Shown here in pieces: positions 1 through 9,640 of a stretch of 39,922 nt of DNA. The DNA lies in NCBI GenBank assembly GCA_015485495.1, contig WFTL01000063.1:1-39922 (forward strand). The letters are read 5' to 3'. A model generated the notes under the pieces. It did no database searches. It had not been told where the DNA came from and saw only the letters and a list, made by a program, of their open reading frames with translations. This stretch comes from Planctomycetaceae bacterium. GTDB taxonomy: Bacteria > Planctomycetota > Planctomycetia > Planctomycetales > Planctomycetaceae. Each line of letters starts with the position of its first letter. Within the stretch, counting starts at the first letter, position 1. The translations under genes and the position numbers were made by a program.

Positions 1-1134
1 GGAAGCCTGTTCCATCTGCCGCAGCAAAGCCGTCGCATGCAGGCGCACGCCTGGTGAATCGTGGTTTTCGGCCACCGACCGCACGGCCGCTCGCAGCTTT
101 TCCTGATCGGCGGCGGAAATCCGCGTCCACAGACGTCCGATGGCCGTCATGCCGTTGATCAGCATGGCCGACTGATCGAACTGCCGACGCGACAGTTCGT
201 TGCGTCGCTCGGCCGCCGTCATTCCGGAAGCGTCTTCTTCGGACAACTGAACGGAGGGCTGACTGAGGATCGACAGGAGCACGGGAACGCCCGCGGGATC
301 CGCATTCCGGGCCAGCGCCGTGGCGGCATTCGCCCGAGTGGTCAGATCGGCATCCAGAAGCATCACTTTCAGCAGGTCCATGGATTTCGGACCGCTGACC
401 AGCCCGAGTGCATAGGCCGCCAGATGCCGGATACCGGGTTCCGGATCCTGAGCGGCGGCGTGAAGCTGTTCCAGCACAGCCGCATTCTGAATCACCGGTT
501 CCGCCAGCGGCAGACCGCAGTCGTCCGGCAACGGAGACAGGTCGATGACGGCGGTCCGCGACGTGTCCAGGTCTTCGCCGGTGGCCGCGGCGAAACGCCG
601 GCCGGCAATCAGAACCACCGCCATCAGTCCGCTGCGGCGGACCGCCGTATCGGCGTCCGGAGCGATCGCCTGACTGAGCACCGGCAGGACCACATCGTCG
701 ACATCCAGCGATCCCAGCGTCCGGGCGAGAAACTCCTGATGCCGGATTTCTTCATCGGCAGTGCTGTTGCCGGCCAGCGATTTTTCCAGAAGGCCGGTCA
801 GAGCTTCGGCCACGTCCCGCCGTTCACTCAGACGTTCCCGGGACGGACGGGCCGCCAGACGTTCGTTCTGCAGCACCTGCGACAGATTGGCGGCCGCCCG
901 CCAGCGTCGGTGTTCGTTGGTACTGCCCAGTTCCTGGACGAGCCGATCGACGTCGATATCGCCTCCGGCCAGCCGGCTGAACAGCGCCCACACGCCGACC
1001 ACGGCGGCCACGATCAGCGCCGGAATCAGGAACAACTGGATGATGAATCCGGCCGACGGCGGCGTGACCGGCGGCAGTTCTTCGTCGGCACCGCTTTCCG
1101 CGGACGGAACCGTTTGAGACGTTTCGGCAGACAT
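1..1134 (-). CDS. Membrane-anchored HEAT-like repeat protein, partial (3' end outside window)
   Basis: The reading frame is open from an ATG at 1134 to the window edge (378 codons), so the C-terminus is missing. Residues 1-29 are Ser/Glu/Pro-rich, and about 30-52 form one hydrophobic segment that should anchor the protein in the membrane. The rest is a run of Ala/Leu-rich helices carrying HEAT-like phrases such as RRSGLMAVV, IRHLAAYALG and TRANAATALAR, where each helical pair ends in a small-residue turn. Such proteins usually serve as protein-binding scaffolds; no catalytic motif is visible. The ATG lies 4 nt after the ilvB stop codon, so the two genes are almost certainly co-transcribed, although no functional link to acetolactate synthase is known to me. 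Fold class is fairly secure; the role is unknown. Confidence 0.8.
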   Translation of the reverse strand, partial: MSAETSQTVPSAESGADEELPPVTPPSAGFIIQLFLIPALIVAAVVGVWALFSRLAGGDIDVDRLVQELGSTNEHRRWRAAANLSQVLQNERLAARPSRERLSERRDVAEALTGLLEKSLAGNSTADEEIRHQEFLARTLGSLDVDDVVLPVLSQAIAPDADTAVRRSGLMAVVLIAGRRFAAATGEDLDTSRTAVIDLSPLPDDCGLPLAEPVIQNAAVLEQLHAAAQDPEPGIRHLAAYALGLVSGPKSMDLLKVMLLDADLTTRANAATALARNADPAGVPVLLSILSQPSVQLSEEDASGMTAAERRNELSRRQFDQSAMLINGMTAIGRLWTRISAADQEKLRAAVRSVAENHDSPGVRLHATALLRQMEQAS

Positions 1135-1138
1135 GGGA

Positions 1139-2917
<1,779 letters not shown>

Positions 2918-2995
2918 GAAATCGTCCTTCCATCACACGCCGATGTCGCAGCACCGGCGAAAAAGTTCACTCATCTGGCCTGTCACACACTTCAC

Positions 2996-3024
2996 ATACT
3001 AAGCCGCCCGGTTCGCCGGTTCGA
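2996..3024 (-). promoter_or_regulatory. Weak candidate promoter for ilvB
   Basis: Read on the minus strand, TCGAAC and TAGTAT are separated by 17 nt and lie about 80 nt before the ilvB GTG. The match to the housekeeping consensus is partial. The rest of the 302-nt gap between serA and ilvB (2918-3219) holds no convincing gene, leader peptide rich in branched-chain codons, or T-box, so how ilvB is regulated cannot be read from it. Confidence 0.3.
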
Positions 3025-3219
3025 CCCCGGTTTCCGTCATATTTGACATCCCGCCTGCTCCCGGTCGTTCTGGATCTTCCCCCATCGGTTCCGAATCGCC
3101 GCCGCGCTGCCTTCGCCTGACAACAGCCACCGCCCGGACTCCCTCGACCCCGGACTCCCGCTATACCCCGGACAACCGGCAATCCGGCGGGAAAACGTTC
3201 TGCTCAGTCACCCACCTGC

Positions 3220-4851
3220 TCAGCCTCCCAGCAGGGGAGGAATCTCTCCGGCTGCCGGAAGACGGACGATTTCCACTCCCGTCACTTCATCATGATTCAG
3301 GATTTCCTCAAGAGCCGCTTGCGATGGTTCGCTGTCCAGGTTGAGCACAGCGACCGAATCGCCGCCCGGTTCGGCCGACTGACGTCCCAGCGCCATGTTG
3401 GCGATGTTCACATCGTGCCGTCCCAGGACGGATCCGATGTAGCCAATCAGTCCCGGAACATCGCGATGGCGGTAGATCAGCAGAATCCCGTCCAGAAACG
3501 CTTCCAGCGGGTACGGTCCCAGACGCACCAGCCGCTGAAACTGGTTGCCGAAAATCGTTCCCGAAGCAGAAAATTCTCCTTCGTTTGTCTTCACCCGCAC
3601 ACCGATCAGCGACGCAAAGTTTTCGCACTGGCCGCTGGCCGTTTCTGTGATCGCAATGCCGCGTTCCTGAGCGACCGCCGACGCGTTGACCAGATTCACC
3701 GCAGAATCCAGAGCGTCTTCCAGAAGACCGGTCGCAAAGACGCTTTTCAGCAGCCGCGTGTTCCGTTCGGCCGCTTCGCCGCGGAAATCGATCTCCGCGG
3801 ACGTCAGCGACTGTCCGCGAATCATCTGCGATGCCAGCAGCCCCAGGCGGTAACTGAGGCTGAGATAATGCTTCAGGTCCTCCAGTTCCGCTCCGGAAAC
3901 CGGCGCCATGTTCACCGCACAGCGAATCTCGCTGCTCTGCAGGAACCCCACAACGATTTCCGCCGCTTCCACGGCCACCATTTCCTGGGCTTCCTGAGTG
4001 GACGCGCCCAGATGCGGCGTGGCCAGCACCTGCGGCAGATCGACCAGACGGCGGTCTTCGGGAGGTTCCTGCGTGAACACATCCAGGGCCGCTCCGGCAA
4101 TGTGTCCGGATTCGATTGCATCCGCCAGCGCCTGTTCGTCGACGATTCCGCCGCGGGCGCAGTTGATCACTCGAGCCCCCGCCGGCATCGCCGCCAGCCG
4201 TTCCGCCCCGATCATTCCGCGGGTTTCGTCCGTCAGAGGCGTGTGCACGGTCAGGTAGTCGGCCCGTCGCACAATCTCGTCCAGATCCCGATGCAGCTCG
4301 ATTCCATACTGCCGGGCCCGCTCTTCGGAAAGAAACGGGTCGTACCCCAGAACCGTCATTTCCAGAGCGATGGCCCGCTGAGCCACACAGATGCCGATGC
4401 GGCCCAGACCGACGACCGCCAGAGTCTTTCCGGCAAGCTGCGTGCCCTGAAACAGCTTCCGATCCCAGCGTCCGGCTTTCATGCTGGCCGCAGCCGGGCC
4501 GATGTTCCGCGACAGAGCCAGCATCATGGCGATCGTGTGTTCGGCCGTGCTGGTCGTGTTGCCCGTGGGCGTATTCATCACCAGAATGCCGGCCTTCGTG
4601 GCCGCATTCAGATCGATGTTGTCCACACCGACACCGGCCCGAACAATGACCCGCAGACGCTCCTGTCCGCTCAGCACGTCCGACCGCAGTCTGGTCGCAC
4701 TGCGAACAATGATTCCGTCCGCTGTCTGCAGCTCGTCACGAAGCTGCTCGGCGGTCAGATCCGGGCGGACGACCGGTTCGATGCCGTCAGCCCGTTCCAG
4801 CACGGCCATGCCGGCCGGGTGGAGTCCATCGGTAATCAGCACACGATTCAC
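3220..4851 (-). CDS. serA: D-3-phosphoglycerate dehydrogenase
   Basis: Oxidises 3-phosphoglycerate to 3-phosphohydroxypyruvate, the first step of serine synthesis. I place the start at the GTG at 4851, which gives 543 residues beginning VNRVLITDGL; a GAGG lies about 10 nt upstream, and the 20 residues available further upstream do not look like protein. The NAD-binding loop GLGRIG is at about 148-153. The catalytic set is R233 (in CARGG), E262 (in QEPPED) and H280 (in ATPHLGAST). After the catalytic core come the intervening domain of the long SerA type and a C-terminal ACT domain (about 468-543, RHRDVPGLIGYIGSVL), which in relatives binds serine for feedback inhibition. It is divergent from the nucleoside-hydrolase-like gene. 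Confidence 0.95.
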   Translation of the reverse strand: MNRVLITDGLHPAGMAVLERADGIEPVVRPDLTAEQLRDELQTADGIIVRSATRLRSDVLSGQERLRVIVRAGVGVDNIDLNAATKAGILVMNTPTGNTTSTAEHTIAMMLALSRNIGPAAASMKAGRWDRKLFQGTQLAGKTLAVVGLGRIGICVAQRAIALEMTVLGYDPFLSEERARQYGIELHRDLDEIVRRADYLTVHTPLTDETRGMIGAERLAAMPAGARVINCARGGIVDEQALADAIESGHIAGAALDVFTQEPPEDRRLVDLPQVLATPHLGASTQEAQEMVAVEAAEIVVGFLQSSEIRCAVNMAPVSGAELEDLKHYLSLSYRLGLLASQMIRGQSLTSAEIDFRGEAAERNTRLLKSVFATGLLEDALDSAVNLVNASAVAQERGIAITETASGQCENFASLIGVRVKTNEGEFSASGTIFGNQFQRLVRLGPYPLEAFLDGILLIYRHRDVPGLIGYIGSVLGRHDVNIANMALGRQSAEPGGDSVAVLNLDSEPSQAALEEILNHDEVTGVEIVRLPAAGEIPPLLGG

Positions 4852-4939
4852 GTGAATCAGCCTCGGCAGAAACACACACAGGAAACGGAGAAAGTCCGGA
4901 CCATACACCACAACCCCGGTCCGGTCCCGGCGCGGCCCC

Positions 4940-4963
4940 TGAGATCTCAGAATTCAGATCTCA
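4940..4963 (+). repeat. Operator-like repeat between serA and the nucleoside-hydrolase-like gene
   Basis: The octamer AGATCTCA occurs twice, 14 bp apart, and the arms TGAGATCT and AGATCTCA also form a perfect inverted repeat around 8 bp containing GAATTC. The element sits in the 248-bp divergent intergenic region (4852-5099), about 90 bp from the serA start and 140 bp from the other gene. Position and symmetry suggest a regulator site; no matching regulator is visible. No other gene or clear promoter is seen in this gap. Confidence 0.4.
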
Positions 4964-5099
4964 AATTCCAATCGCCGGACCCGATCATCAGCCGACCGGC
5001 GGCCCGCCATCCTCCGTCCCGGGAATCCTCGCGAACAGCCCGATTGAACGGAAATCTTCTGACCGATTCGATACACTCGCCACCCACGGAGACAGATTA

Positions 5100-6065
5100 T
5101 TGGCCCAGAAACTCATCATCGACGCCGATCCCGGAATCGGAGACGCCCTGGCAGTTCTGACCGCGATGGCCGATCCGGCCATCGATCTGCTTGCCGTCAC
5201 GGCAACCGGAGGAACCGTGTCGGGAGCCCAGGCGACCCGCAACATCCACTATCTGATCGAACTGGTGGATCCGGTGCGTCACCCCCGCATCGGCCAGTGT
5301 CATCTGCCGGCCGCCATCAACGACGCATTGCCGGAAATCACACGGACCTGGACACGGCTGAACGGTGCCGAAGGCCTCGGAGACACGCCGGTTCCCGCAG
5401 CCGATCTGCACAACCGGCGCGAATCGGCCCGGCTCATTGTCGATCTGGCCCGTGAGTTCCCGGGAGAAGTCCGGCTGCTGACCCTGGGACCTTTGTCGAA
5501 TCTGGCGGTGGCGGCCGACTATGACCCTCAGCTGTGCGAATGCCTGCACAGCGTGGTTGTTCTCGGTGGCAGCGTGTGCGCCGGCGGAGACGTGACGGCC
5601 GCCGCGGAATTCAACATCTGGGCCGATCCCCAGGCAGCCCGCACCGTCTGTCAGATGCCGATCCAGAAACTCCTTGTTCCTCTCGATGTGAGTTCCGAAC
5701 CGGCTCTGGGATTCGACGACGTGGACGTGATGTGCACTTTTTTTCAGCCGTCTCCGGTGAGCGAATTCGTGTCCAGCCTGCTTCAGTTCGCCATTCGCGG
5801 ACACCGCACCTATGCCGCGACCGAAGGCATTCCTCTGCACGCCGTGGCGGCTCTGGCTGTCGCTGCGGGAGCCGAATCCTTTCAGCAGGAAGCCGCCATC
5901 GTGGATGTCGAATTGTCCGGAGAACTCACTCAGGGCATGACTGTCGTGGACCGACGGCGACCGTCCCCCGTCCACGGCAGCAACTTCAGTATCGTTTCCT
6001 CCATCGACGATGTCGGCGTGGTGGATTACTTCGCCCGGGCCGTTCGACGCATCTGCTGCTCCTGA
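5100..6065 (+). CDS. Nucleoside hydrolase superfamily protein with altered active site
   Basis: The TTG start has GGAGA 7 nt upstream and gives 321 residues, the usual family length. Family members cleave the N-glycosidic bond of ribonucleosides using a Ca2+ held by an N-terminal Asp cluster. The fold is recognisable from DADPGIGDALAV (residues 8-19), LLTLGPLSNLAV (127-138) and AAEFNIWADPQAA (168-180). Compared with the DxDxGxDD signature, the penultimate Asp is Gly14 while D8, D10 and D15 remain. The later HDP-type motif that normally supplies another Ca2+ ligand reads LHAVAAL, with Ala248 in place of Asp. These changes make classical nucleosidase activity uncertain. The 20-nt gap to the hemD-like gene suggests co-transcription. 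The family call is firm; substrate and activity are not. Confidence 0.85.
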   Translation: MAQKLIIDADPGIGDALAVLTAMADPAIDLLAVTATGGTVSGAQATRNIHYLIELVDPVRHPRIGQCHLPAAINDALPEITRTWTRLNGAEGLGDTPVPAADLHNRRESARLIVDLAREFPGEVRLLTLGPLSNLAVAADYDPQLCECLHSVVVLGGSVCAGGDVTAAAEFNIWADPQAARTVCQMPIQKLLVPLDVSSEPALGFDDVDVMCTFFQPSPVSEFVSSLLQFAIRGHRTYAATEGIPLHAVAALAVAAGAESFQQEAAIVDVELSGELTQGMTVVDRRRPSPVHGSNFSIVSSIDDVGVVDYFARAVRRICCS

Positions 6066-6084
6066 TCCCAGGAAGGACCCTGCC

Positions 6085-6891
6085 GTGACCTCCTCTCCTG
6101 TCGTCTGCAGCTTCGAAAGCCGCCGAGCCGAAGAAATGCGGAAACTCATCGAACGCCACGGGGGGACGGCGCTGATCGCGCCGTCGATGAAAGAAGTCCC
6201 GCTGCGGGACAATCCCGAAGGTCTGAAAGGCATCCGTCGGCTGGTCGCCGGCCGCGCTGACCTGCTGATTCTCATGACCGGAGTCGGCACCACTGCGATG
6301 CTCGACCTGGCCCGCACGGCGTCCCTGGAACAGCGTCTCCTGGAACGAATGGCCGACATTCCGCTGATCGTCCGAGGTCCCAAGCCGGCAGCCGTCCTGC
6401 ATCGCCTGGGTCTGCAGCCGGCCGCCCGCGCTGAATCGCCCAACACATGGAAAGAAATCCTCAGAGCCATCGACAGTGCCGGCCTGTCTGTTCAGGGACG
6501 AACCGTGGCCATTCAGGAATATGGAATCCCCGCCCGCGAACTGGCCGGAGCGCTGGGAGAACGGGGTGCGTCTGTGCTGAGCATACCCGTGTACCGCTGG
6601 GAACTGCCGGACGATGTGGAACCTCTGAAAACCGCCATCCAGGCGACTGTCGACGGCAAAACCGACATCCTGCTGTTCACCAGCGCCCAGCAGATCCGTC
6701 ACGTCGCGCTGATTGCTCAGCAAAACGGCCAGTGGGACACATGGAAGGTTCGGATTCCTTTCACCGGGTCGATCGGCCCCACCTGCTCCGACGCCCTCCG
6801 CGCCGAAGGGATCCAGGTCGACTTCGAAGCCAACCCGCCGAAAATGGGCAGTCTGGTGCGCGGTGCCCTGGAACAGTACCGGCAGGCGTGA
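6085..6891 (+). CDS. hemD: Uroporphyrinogen-III synthase (HemD family)
   Basis: HemD closes and inverts ring D of hydroxymethylbilane to make uroporphyrinogen III for haem, sirohaem and cobalamin. The GTG start is preceded by AGGAAGG 8 nt upstream, giving 268 residues, within the family range. The N-terminus (SFESRRAEEMRKLIERHGG, then APSMKEVPL) is typical. Further support comes from LMTGVGTTAML (about 73-83), the central RTVAIQEYG, and LLFTSAQQIRHV in the second lobe, which matches the two-domain pseudo-symmetric fold. HemD sequences diverge strongly, so related HemD-like proteins cannot be fully excluded. Its neighbour upstream is the nucleoside-hydrolase-like gene, and no other tetrapyrrole gene is nearby. 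It converges with the Cys-rich gene; the 54-nt gap shows no clear terminator. Confidence 0.85.
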   Translation: MTSSPVVCSFESRRAEEMRKLIERHGGTALIAPSMKEVPLRDNPEGLKGIRRLVAGRADLLILMTGVGTTAMLDLARTASLEQRLLERMADIPLIVRGPKPAAVLHRLGLQPAARAESPNTWKEILRAIDSAGLSVQGRTVAIQEYGIPARELAGALGERGASVLSIPVYRWELPDDVEPLKTAIQATVDGKTDILLFTSAQQIRHVALIAQQNGQWDTWKVRIPFTGSIGPTCSDALRAEGIQVDFEANPPKMGSLVRGALEQYRQA

Positions 6892-6945
6892 ATCCCGGTC
6901 CCGGTTCCCATCAGGTCCCGTCACGCAATCCGGTCGTCGGTCGAC

Positions 6946-7686
6946 TCACCTCAGCAGCGGAAATCGCTGAATCGTGCGGGCCGATTCCGTGCGCGGCACC
7001 GACGACACGGGTGTCTGAGGATGAGGTGACGGGGCTGCTTCGCCCGCCCTTTCCCGCGGCAGATACGCGTCTTCCGAATCCGGACAATCCGCCGACAAAA
7101 CTGCCTGCGGACGTTCCGGCACAGCCGAACCGGCTCCACACTCCGCCGCCGGAACCCCACACTCATCGCCACAGCACCCGTCGGCACCGCACCGGACCAT
7201 CCGTTTCCGGACGGTCCAGCGGCAGACGCACTTTTCCGTCGTGTGATCGATCCGTTTCAGGCGTTTCACAGTGCGGACCCGGCAGTTCGTCAGACAGGCG
7301 CACAGCCTGCTGAGAAGTCCCGTGTGGGACCCGAAGCGTCCGTCGTGCACCTGGCATGCCTGTTCTCCGCAGCCCGGACAGGGCGATGCATTCTTCCGGC
7401 GCCGGTCACCTCCTGGCAGCCAGTCCGGACAGATCTGTGGAAGAGTCACCGGCGGAATGCAGATGGTTTCGCAGCGGACGTCGTAACGGTGTCCGGGAAC
7501 CGATTTCGTCGTCAGTTCCATTTCGCAGCACACGGATTCACAGCACTCAGCAGCCGGATGGCAGCCGTCGCAGCAGCATTCTTCATGCCCGGCCGACCGG
7601 ATGCCTCCGGTGAATTCTTCGGCCGACACGCTGCCGAATACCACGGCCGCCATTCCCAGCAGCACCTTCGCCGAAATCCTTTTCAT
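6946..7686 (-). CDS. Exported cysteine-rich protein, planctomycete type
   Basis: I choose the ATG at 7686 because GGGAGG lies about 10 nt upstream; an ATG at 7695 would sit only 1 nt from it. The 246-residue product begins with a typical signal peptide (Lys-Arg, then a hydrophobic stretch to about residue 21, ending VSA). About 25 cysteines follow, many paired or in CxxC form (EECCCDGC, SPCPGC, RLCAC, DGCCGDEC). The block RVRTVKRLKRIDHTTEKCVCRW and an upstream RCETICIPPVTLP resemble, as far as I recall, small exported Cys-rich proteins common in Planctomycetes. The C-terminal third is Pro/Ser/Ala-rich and probably disordered. Disulfide-stabilised surface protein or metal binder are both possible; function unknown. 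It lies downstream of the porin gene on the same strand, 111 nt away. Confidence 0.7.
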   Translation of the reverse strand: MKRISAKVLLGMAAVVFGSVSAEEFTGGIRSAGHEECCCDGCHPAAECCESVCCEMELTTKSVPGHRYDVRCETICIPPVTLPQICPDWLPGGDRRRKNASPCPGCGEQACQVHDGRFGSHTGLLSRLCACLTNCRVRTVKRLKRIDHTTEKCVCRWTVRKRMVRCGADGCCGDECGVPAAECGAGSAVPERPQAVLSADCPDSEDAYLPRERAGEAAPSPHPQTPVSSVPRTESARTIQRFPLLR

Positions 7687-7797
7687 ATCGCTCATGCCTC
7701 CCTGCTCACCACCTGCGTCCGTTTCCCTGAAGGGGAACAGCGTCCAGGTTCTGAACGTCCATCTTTGCGTGCCTGTCAGAACGCCGCACGACAGATG

Positions 7798-9378
7798 TCA
7801 GAAATCGATCATGAATCGCGTGCCGATGCTCTGGTAACTGCCGCCCAGCAGAACGCCGCCTGAGTTTCGGCGGGAGATGCTTCCCAGAATGTAATTGAAC
7901 TGCAGCCGCGTGTTGGCATTCCACAGCCAGTTCAGGCCGAAAGTGGTGGACCGGCCGATGCCTCCCTGAACGGTCTGATCATTGAAATCCGCGTACGAAT
8001 ACCGCACTGCCACCTGCCAGGCTCCCCAGCCGGTCCCCGTGCCTCCTCCGGACCGGTCCACCACGAAGAAGTTTTCGAACGGCTTCACCCGCCCCAGTGT
8101 CCCGTTCTTTCGATTCCAGGGCATGTGCTCACCCGTCAGAAAATACGACGCATAAACGTAGCCGCCGTGGAAATGCAGTCCGGACAGACTGTCCCGCTGC
8201 AGAAAGAGATTCTGATACTCGCCGACAATCTGCAGCGGCCCCACATTCACCACTTTCTCCACGGCAATCATCTGGTACCACGATGCACCGGCGATGAACC
8301 CGGTGTCCAGCCACCGCTGAGCTGTCCGGGCTTCGGGACGAGTGCGAAACCTCGCTTCACTGCCCGATCTCCGACGCCCGAACAGGGCACCCGGCGGATC
8401 ACCACCGACAGAACCATCCGGATGGGCCCAGGTCATGGCCAGCGCCCAGTGGCCGTAGCCGCGTCCTCCCGAACGTTCGTCGTACCACCATGTGTTCGCC
8501 AGGCGGCCGGCGATTTCCCCCTGCAGATGATCGCTGATATACAGTCCTTCATCCTGGATCAGCCGCTGGTTGAACACACCGAACCGCCAGTTCCAGGCGA
8601 GGTCGTCGGAATATCCCTGGGAAGAAATTCCCAGCCGGCGGGAGTCCTGATTGAAAGCCTCCACCACGAACGGCCGTTCCAGAAACACGTTGTGCCGGCT
8701 GCTGTTCAGATGATCCAGACCGTACGGTCTTTTGTGATTGCCGATGATCACCGTCTGCAGCCACGCCACGTCCTTCACACTGATGAACGAATCGCGAAAC
8801 TGTGTCTCGTCGCCGCCGGCGAATTCCATTTCAATGCGGTACCCCATATTCGGGCTGACGTCTCCGCCGACTCCGAAACGCAGCCGCCGAAAACCCAGTC
8901 GGTCCTGAGGCGTCACCGCGGGGCTGCCGGTTTCAATCTGATTGATTCCCGGCGAACTCTCCGGATACCCCCAGTAATCCGCATGAATCCGTCCGGACAC
9001 CTTCATCGTCTTCGTCCCGGAAGATCCCGACTGAACGGACCGCCGAATGTCTTTTTTCAGTCCGTCAAGGACTTCGCTGTTCTCTTCCCATTTTGCCGCC
9101 CACTGCTCCGCCAGACGCCCGGCCGACAGTTCCTCCGCAGCGTCTCCGGCTGCTTCGCCCGTCCAGGATGCTTCTCGAACCGTCAGCGGCCCGGCAGCAG
9201 ACGACAGCGGCGCAGCAGCCGCTTCTTCTTCCAGTTCCGCAATCCGCCGTTCCGCCGCTTCCAGACGATTCAGCACATCGGCCAGCGTGTCCGTCTGATC
9301 GGCAGGCAGTCGGCTGCCGGCTGTCAGCACCGCCACTGCACCAAGAATCCGCACCAGGTGCGTCCGGACCACGTCCAT
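7798..9378 (-). CDS. Outer-membrane porin, phosphate-selective OprO/OprP family
   Basis: A 526-residue exported protein. After a signal peptide of about 26 residues comes a coiled-coil segment (DVLNRLEAAERRIAELEEE) and an Ala/Glu-rich linker. The rest is a beta-barrel of alternating polar and aromatic strands (LGFRRLRFGVGGDV, MGYRIEMEFAGG, GGYVYASYFLTGEH) that ends in a terminal Phe after a hydrophobic strand, as expected for outer-membrane proteins. The motifs RLRFGVGG, NHKRPYGLDHL and RYSYADFND fit the OprO/OprP family, which includes phosphate and polyphosphate channels. Substrate cannot be read from sequence. The start is uncertain by two codons: AGGGG abuts the ATG, but sits 6 nt before a GTG at codon 3. 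A near-perfect palindrome lies upstream. Confidence 0.85.
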   Translation of the reverse strand: MDVVRTHLVRILGAVAVLTAGSRLPADQTDTLADVLNRLEAAERRIAELEEEAAAAPLSSAAGPLTVREASWTGEAAGDAAEELSAGRLAEQWAAKWEENSEVLDGLKKDIRRSVQSGSSGTKTMKVSGRIHADYWGYPESSPGINQIETGSPAVTPQDRLGFRRLRFGVGGDVSPNMGYRIEMEFAGGDETQFRDSFISVKDVAWLQTVIIGNHKRPYGLDHLNSSRHNVFLERPFVVEAFNQDSRRLGISSQGYSDDLAWNWRFGVFNQRLIQDEGLYISDHLQGEIAGRLANTWWYDERSGGRGYGHWALAMTWAHPDGSVGGDPPGALFGRRRSGSEARFRTRPEARTAQRWLDTGFIAGASWYQMIAVEKVVNVGPLQIVGEYQNLFLQRDSLSGLHFHGGYVYASYFLTGEHMPWNRKNGTLGRVKPFENFFVVDRSGGGTGTGWGAWQVAVRYSYADFNDQTVQGGIGRSTTFGLNWLWNANTRLQFNYILGSISRRNSGGVLLGGSYQSIGTRFMIDF

Positions 9379-9438
9379 CCCCTTTTGTCACCGCAACACA
9401 GATCCATGACCGGCCGGATTCCGGTCCGACTGCCGAAT

Positions 9439-9473
9439 GAATCGGTACAATCCGTACAGATTCACCAGTCCAA
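9439..9473 (-). promoter_or_regulatory. Candidate porin promoter overlapped by an inverted repeat
   Basis: On the minus strand TTGGAC and TTGTAC are spaced 17 nt, about 60 nt before the porin start. A 10-bp inverted repeat with one mismatch (arms GAATCTGTAC and GTACCGATTC, 5-bp spacer, 9439-9463) covers the -10 and half of the spacer, where a repressor would act. It does not look like the direct-repeat Pho box. The remaining gap to the ybdK-like gene (9474-9640) holds nothing I can identify. Confidence 0.4.
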
Positions 9474-9640
9474 TTGATCCGTGCGACCCATCCTGACGGA
9501 ATCTTCACATTCGACTGTCCGTCACAAAACACGGGCAAAACAGGGCGGCGGGGAGATCAGGGGAAAGGAGGAGTCTCGGAGAACGCCGCTTTGTTCGGCT
9601 GGTCTGCCGGCATGAAACGGGCTGCTGAAAACCGGTGCGA

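Noticed and set aside
3000-3045. GGTTCGACCCCGG, resembling a tRNA T-arm
   Set aside because: A short stem-loop is possible, but no matching acceptor stem, D-arm or anticodon arm is found about 60 nt upstream.
2967-3182. 71-codon minus-strand frame between serA and ilvB
   Set aside because: Arg/Gly-rich translation with no motif, and no clustered branched-chain codons to make it a leader peptide.
8125-9477. 450-codon plus-strand frame opposite the porin gene
   Set aside because: Antisense shadow: the minus strand encodes a full outer-membrane protein with signal peptide and C-terminal Phe.
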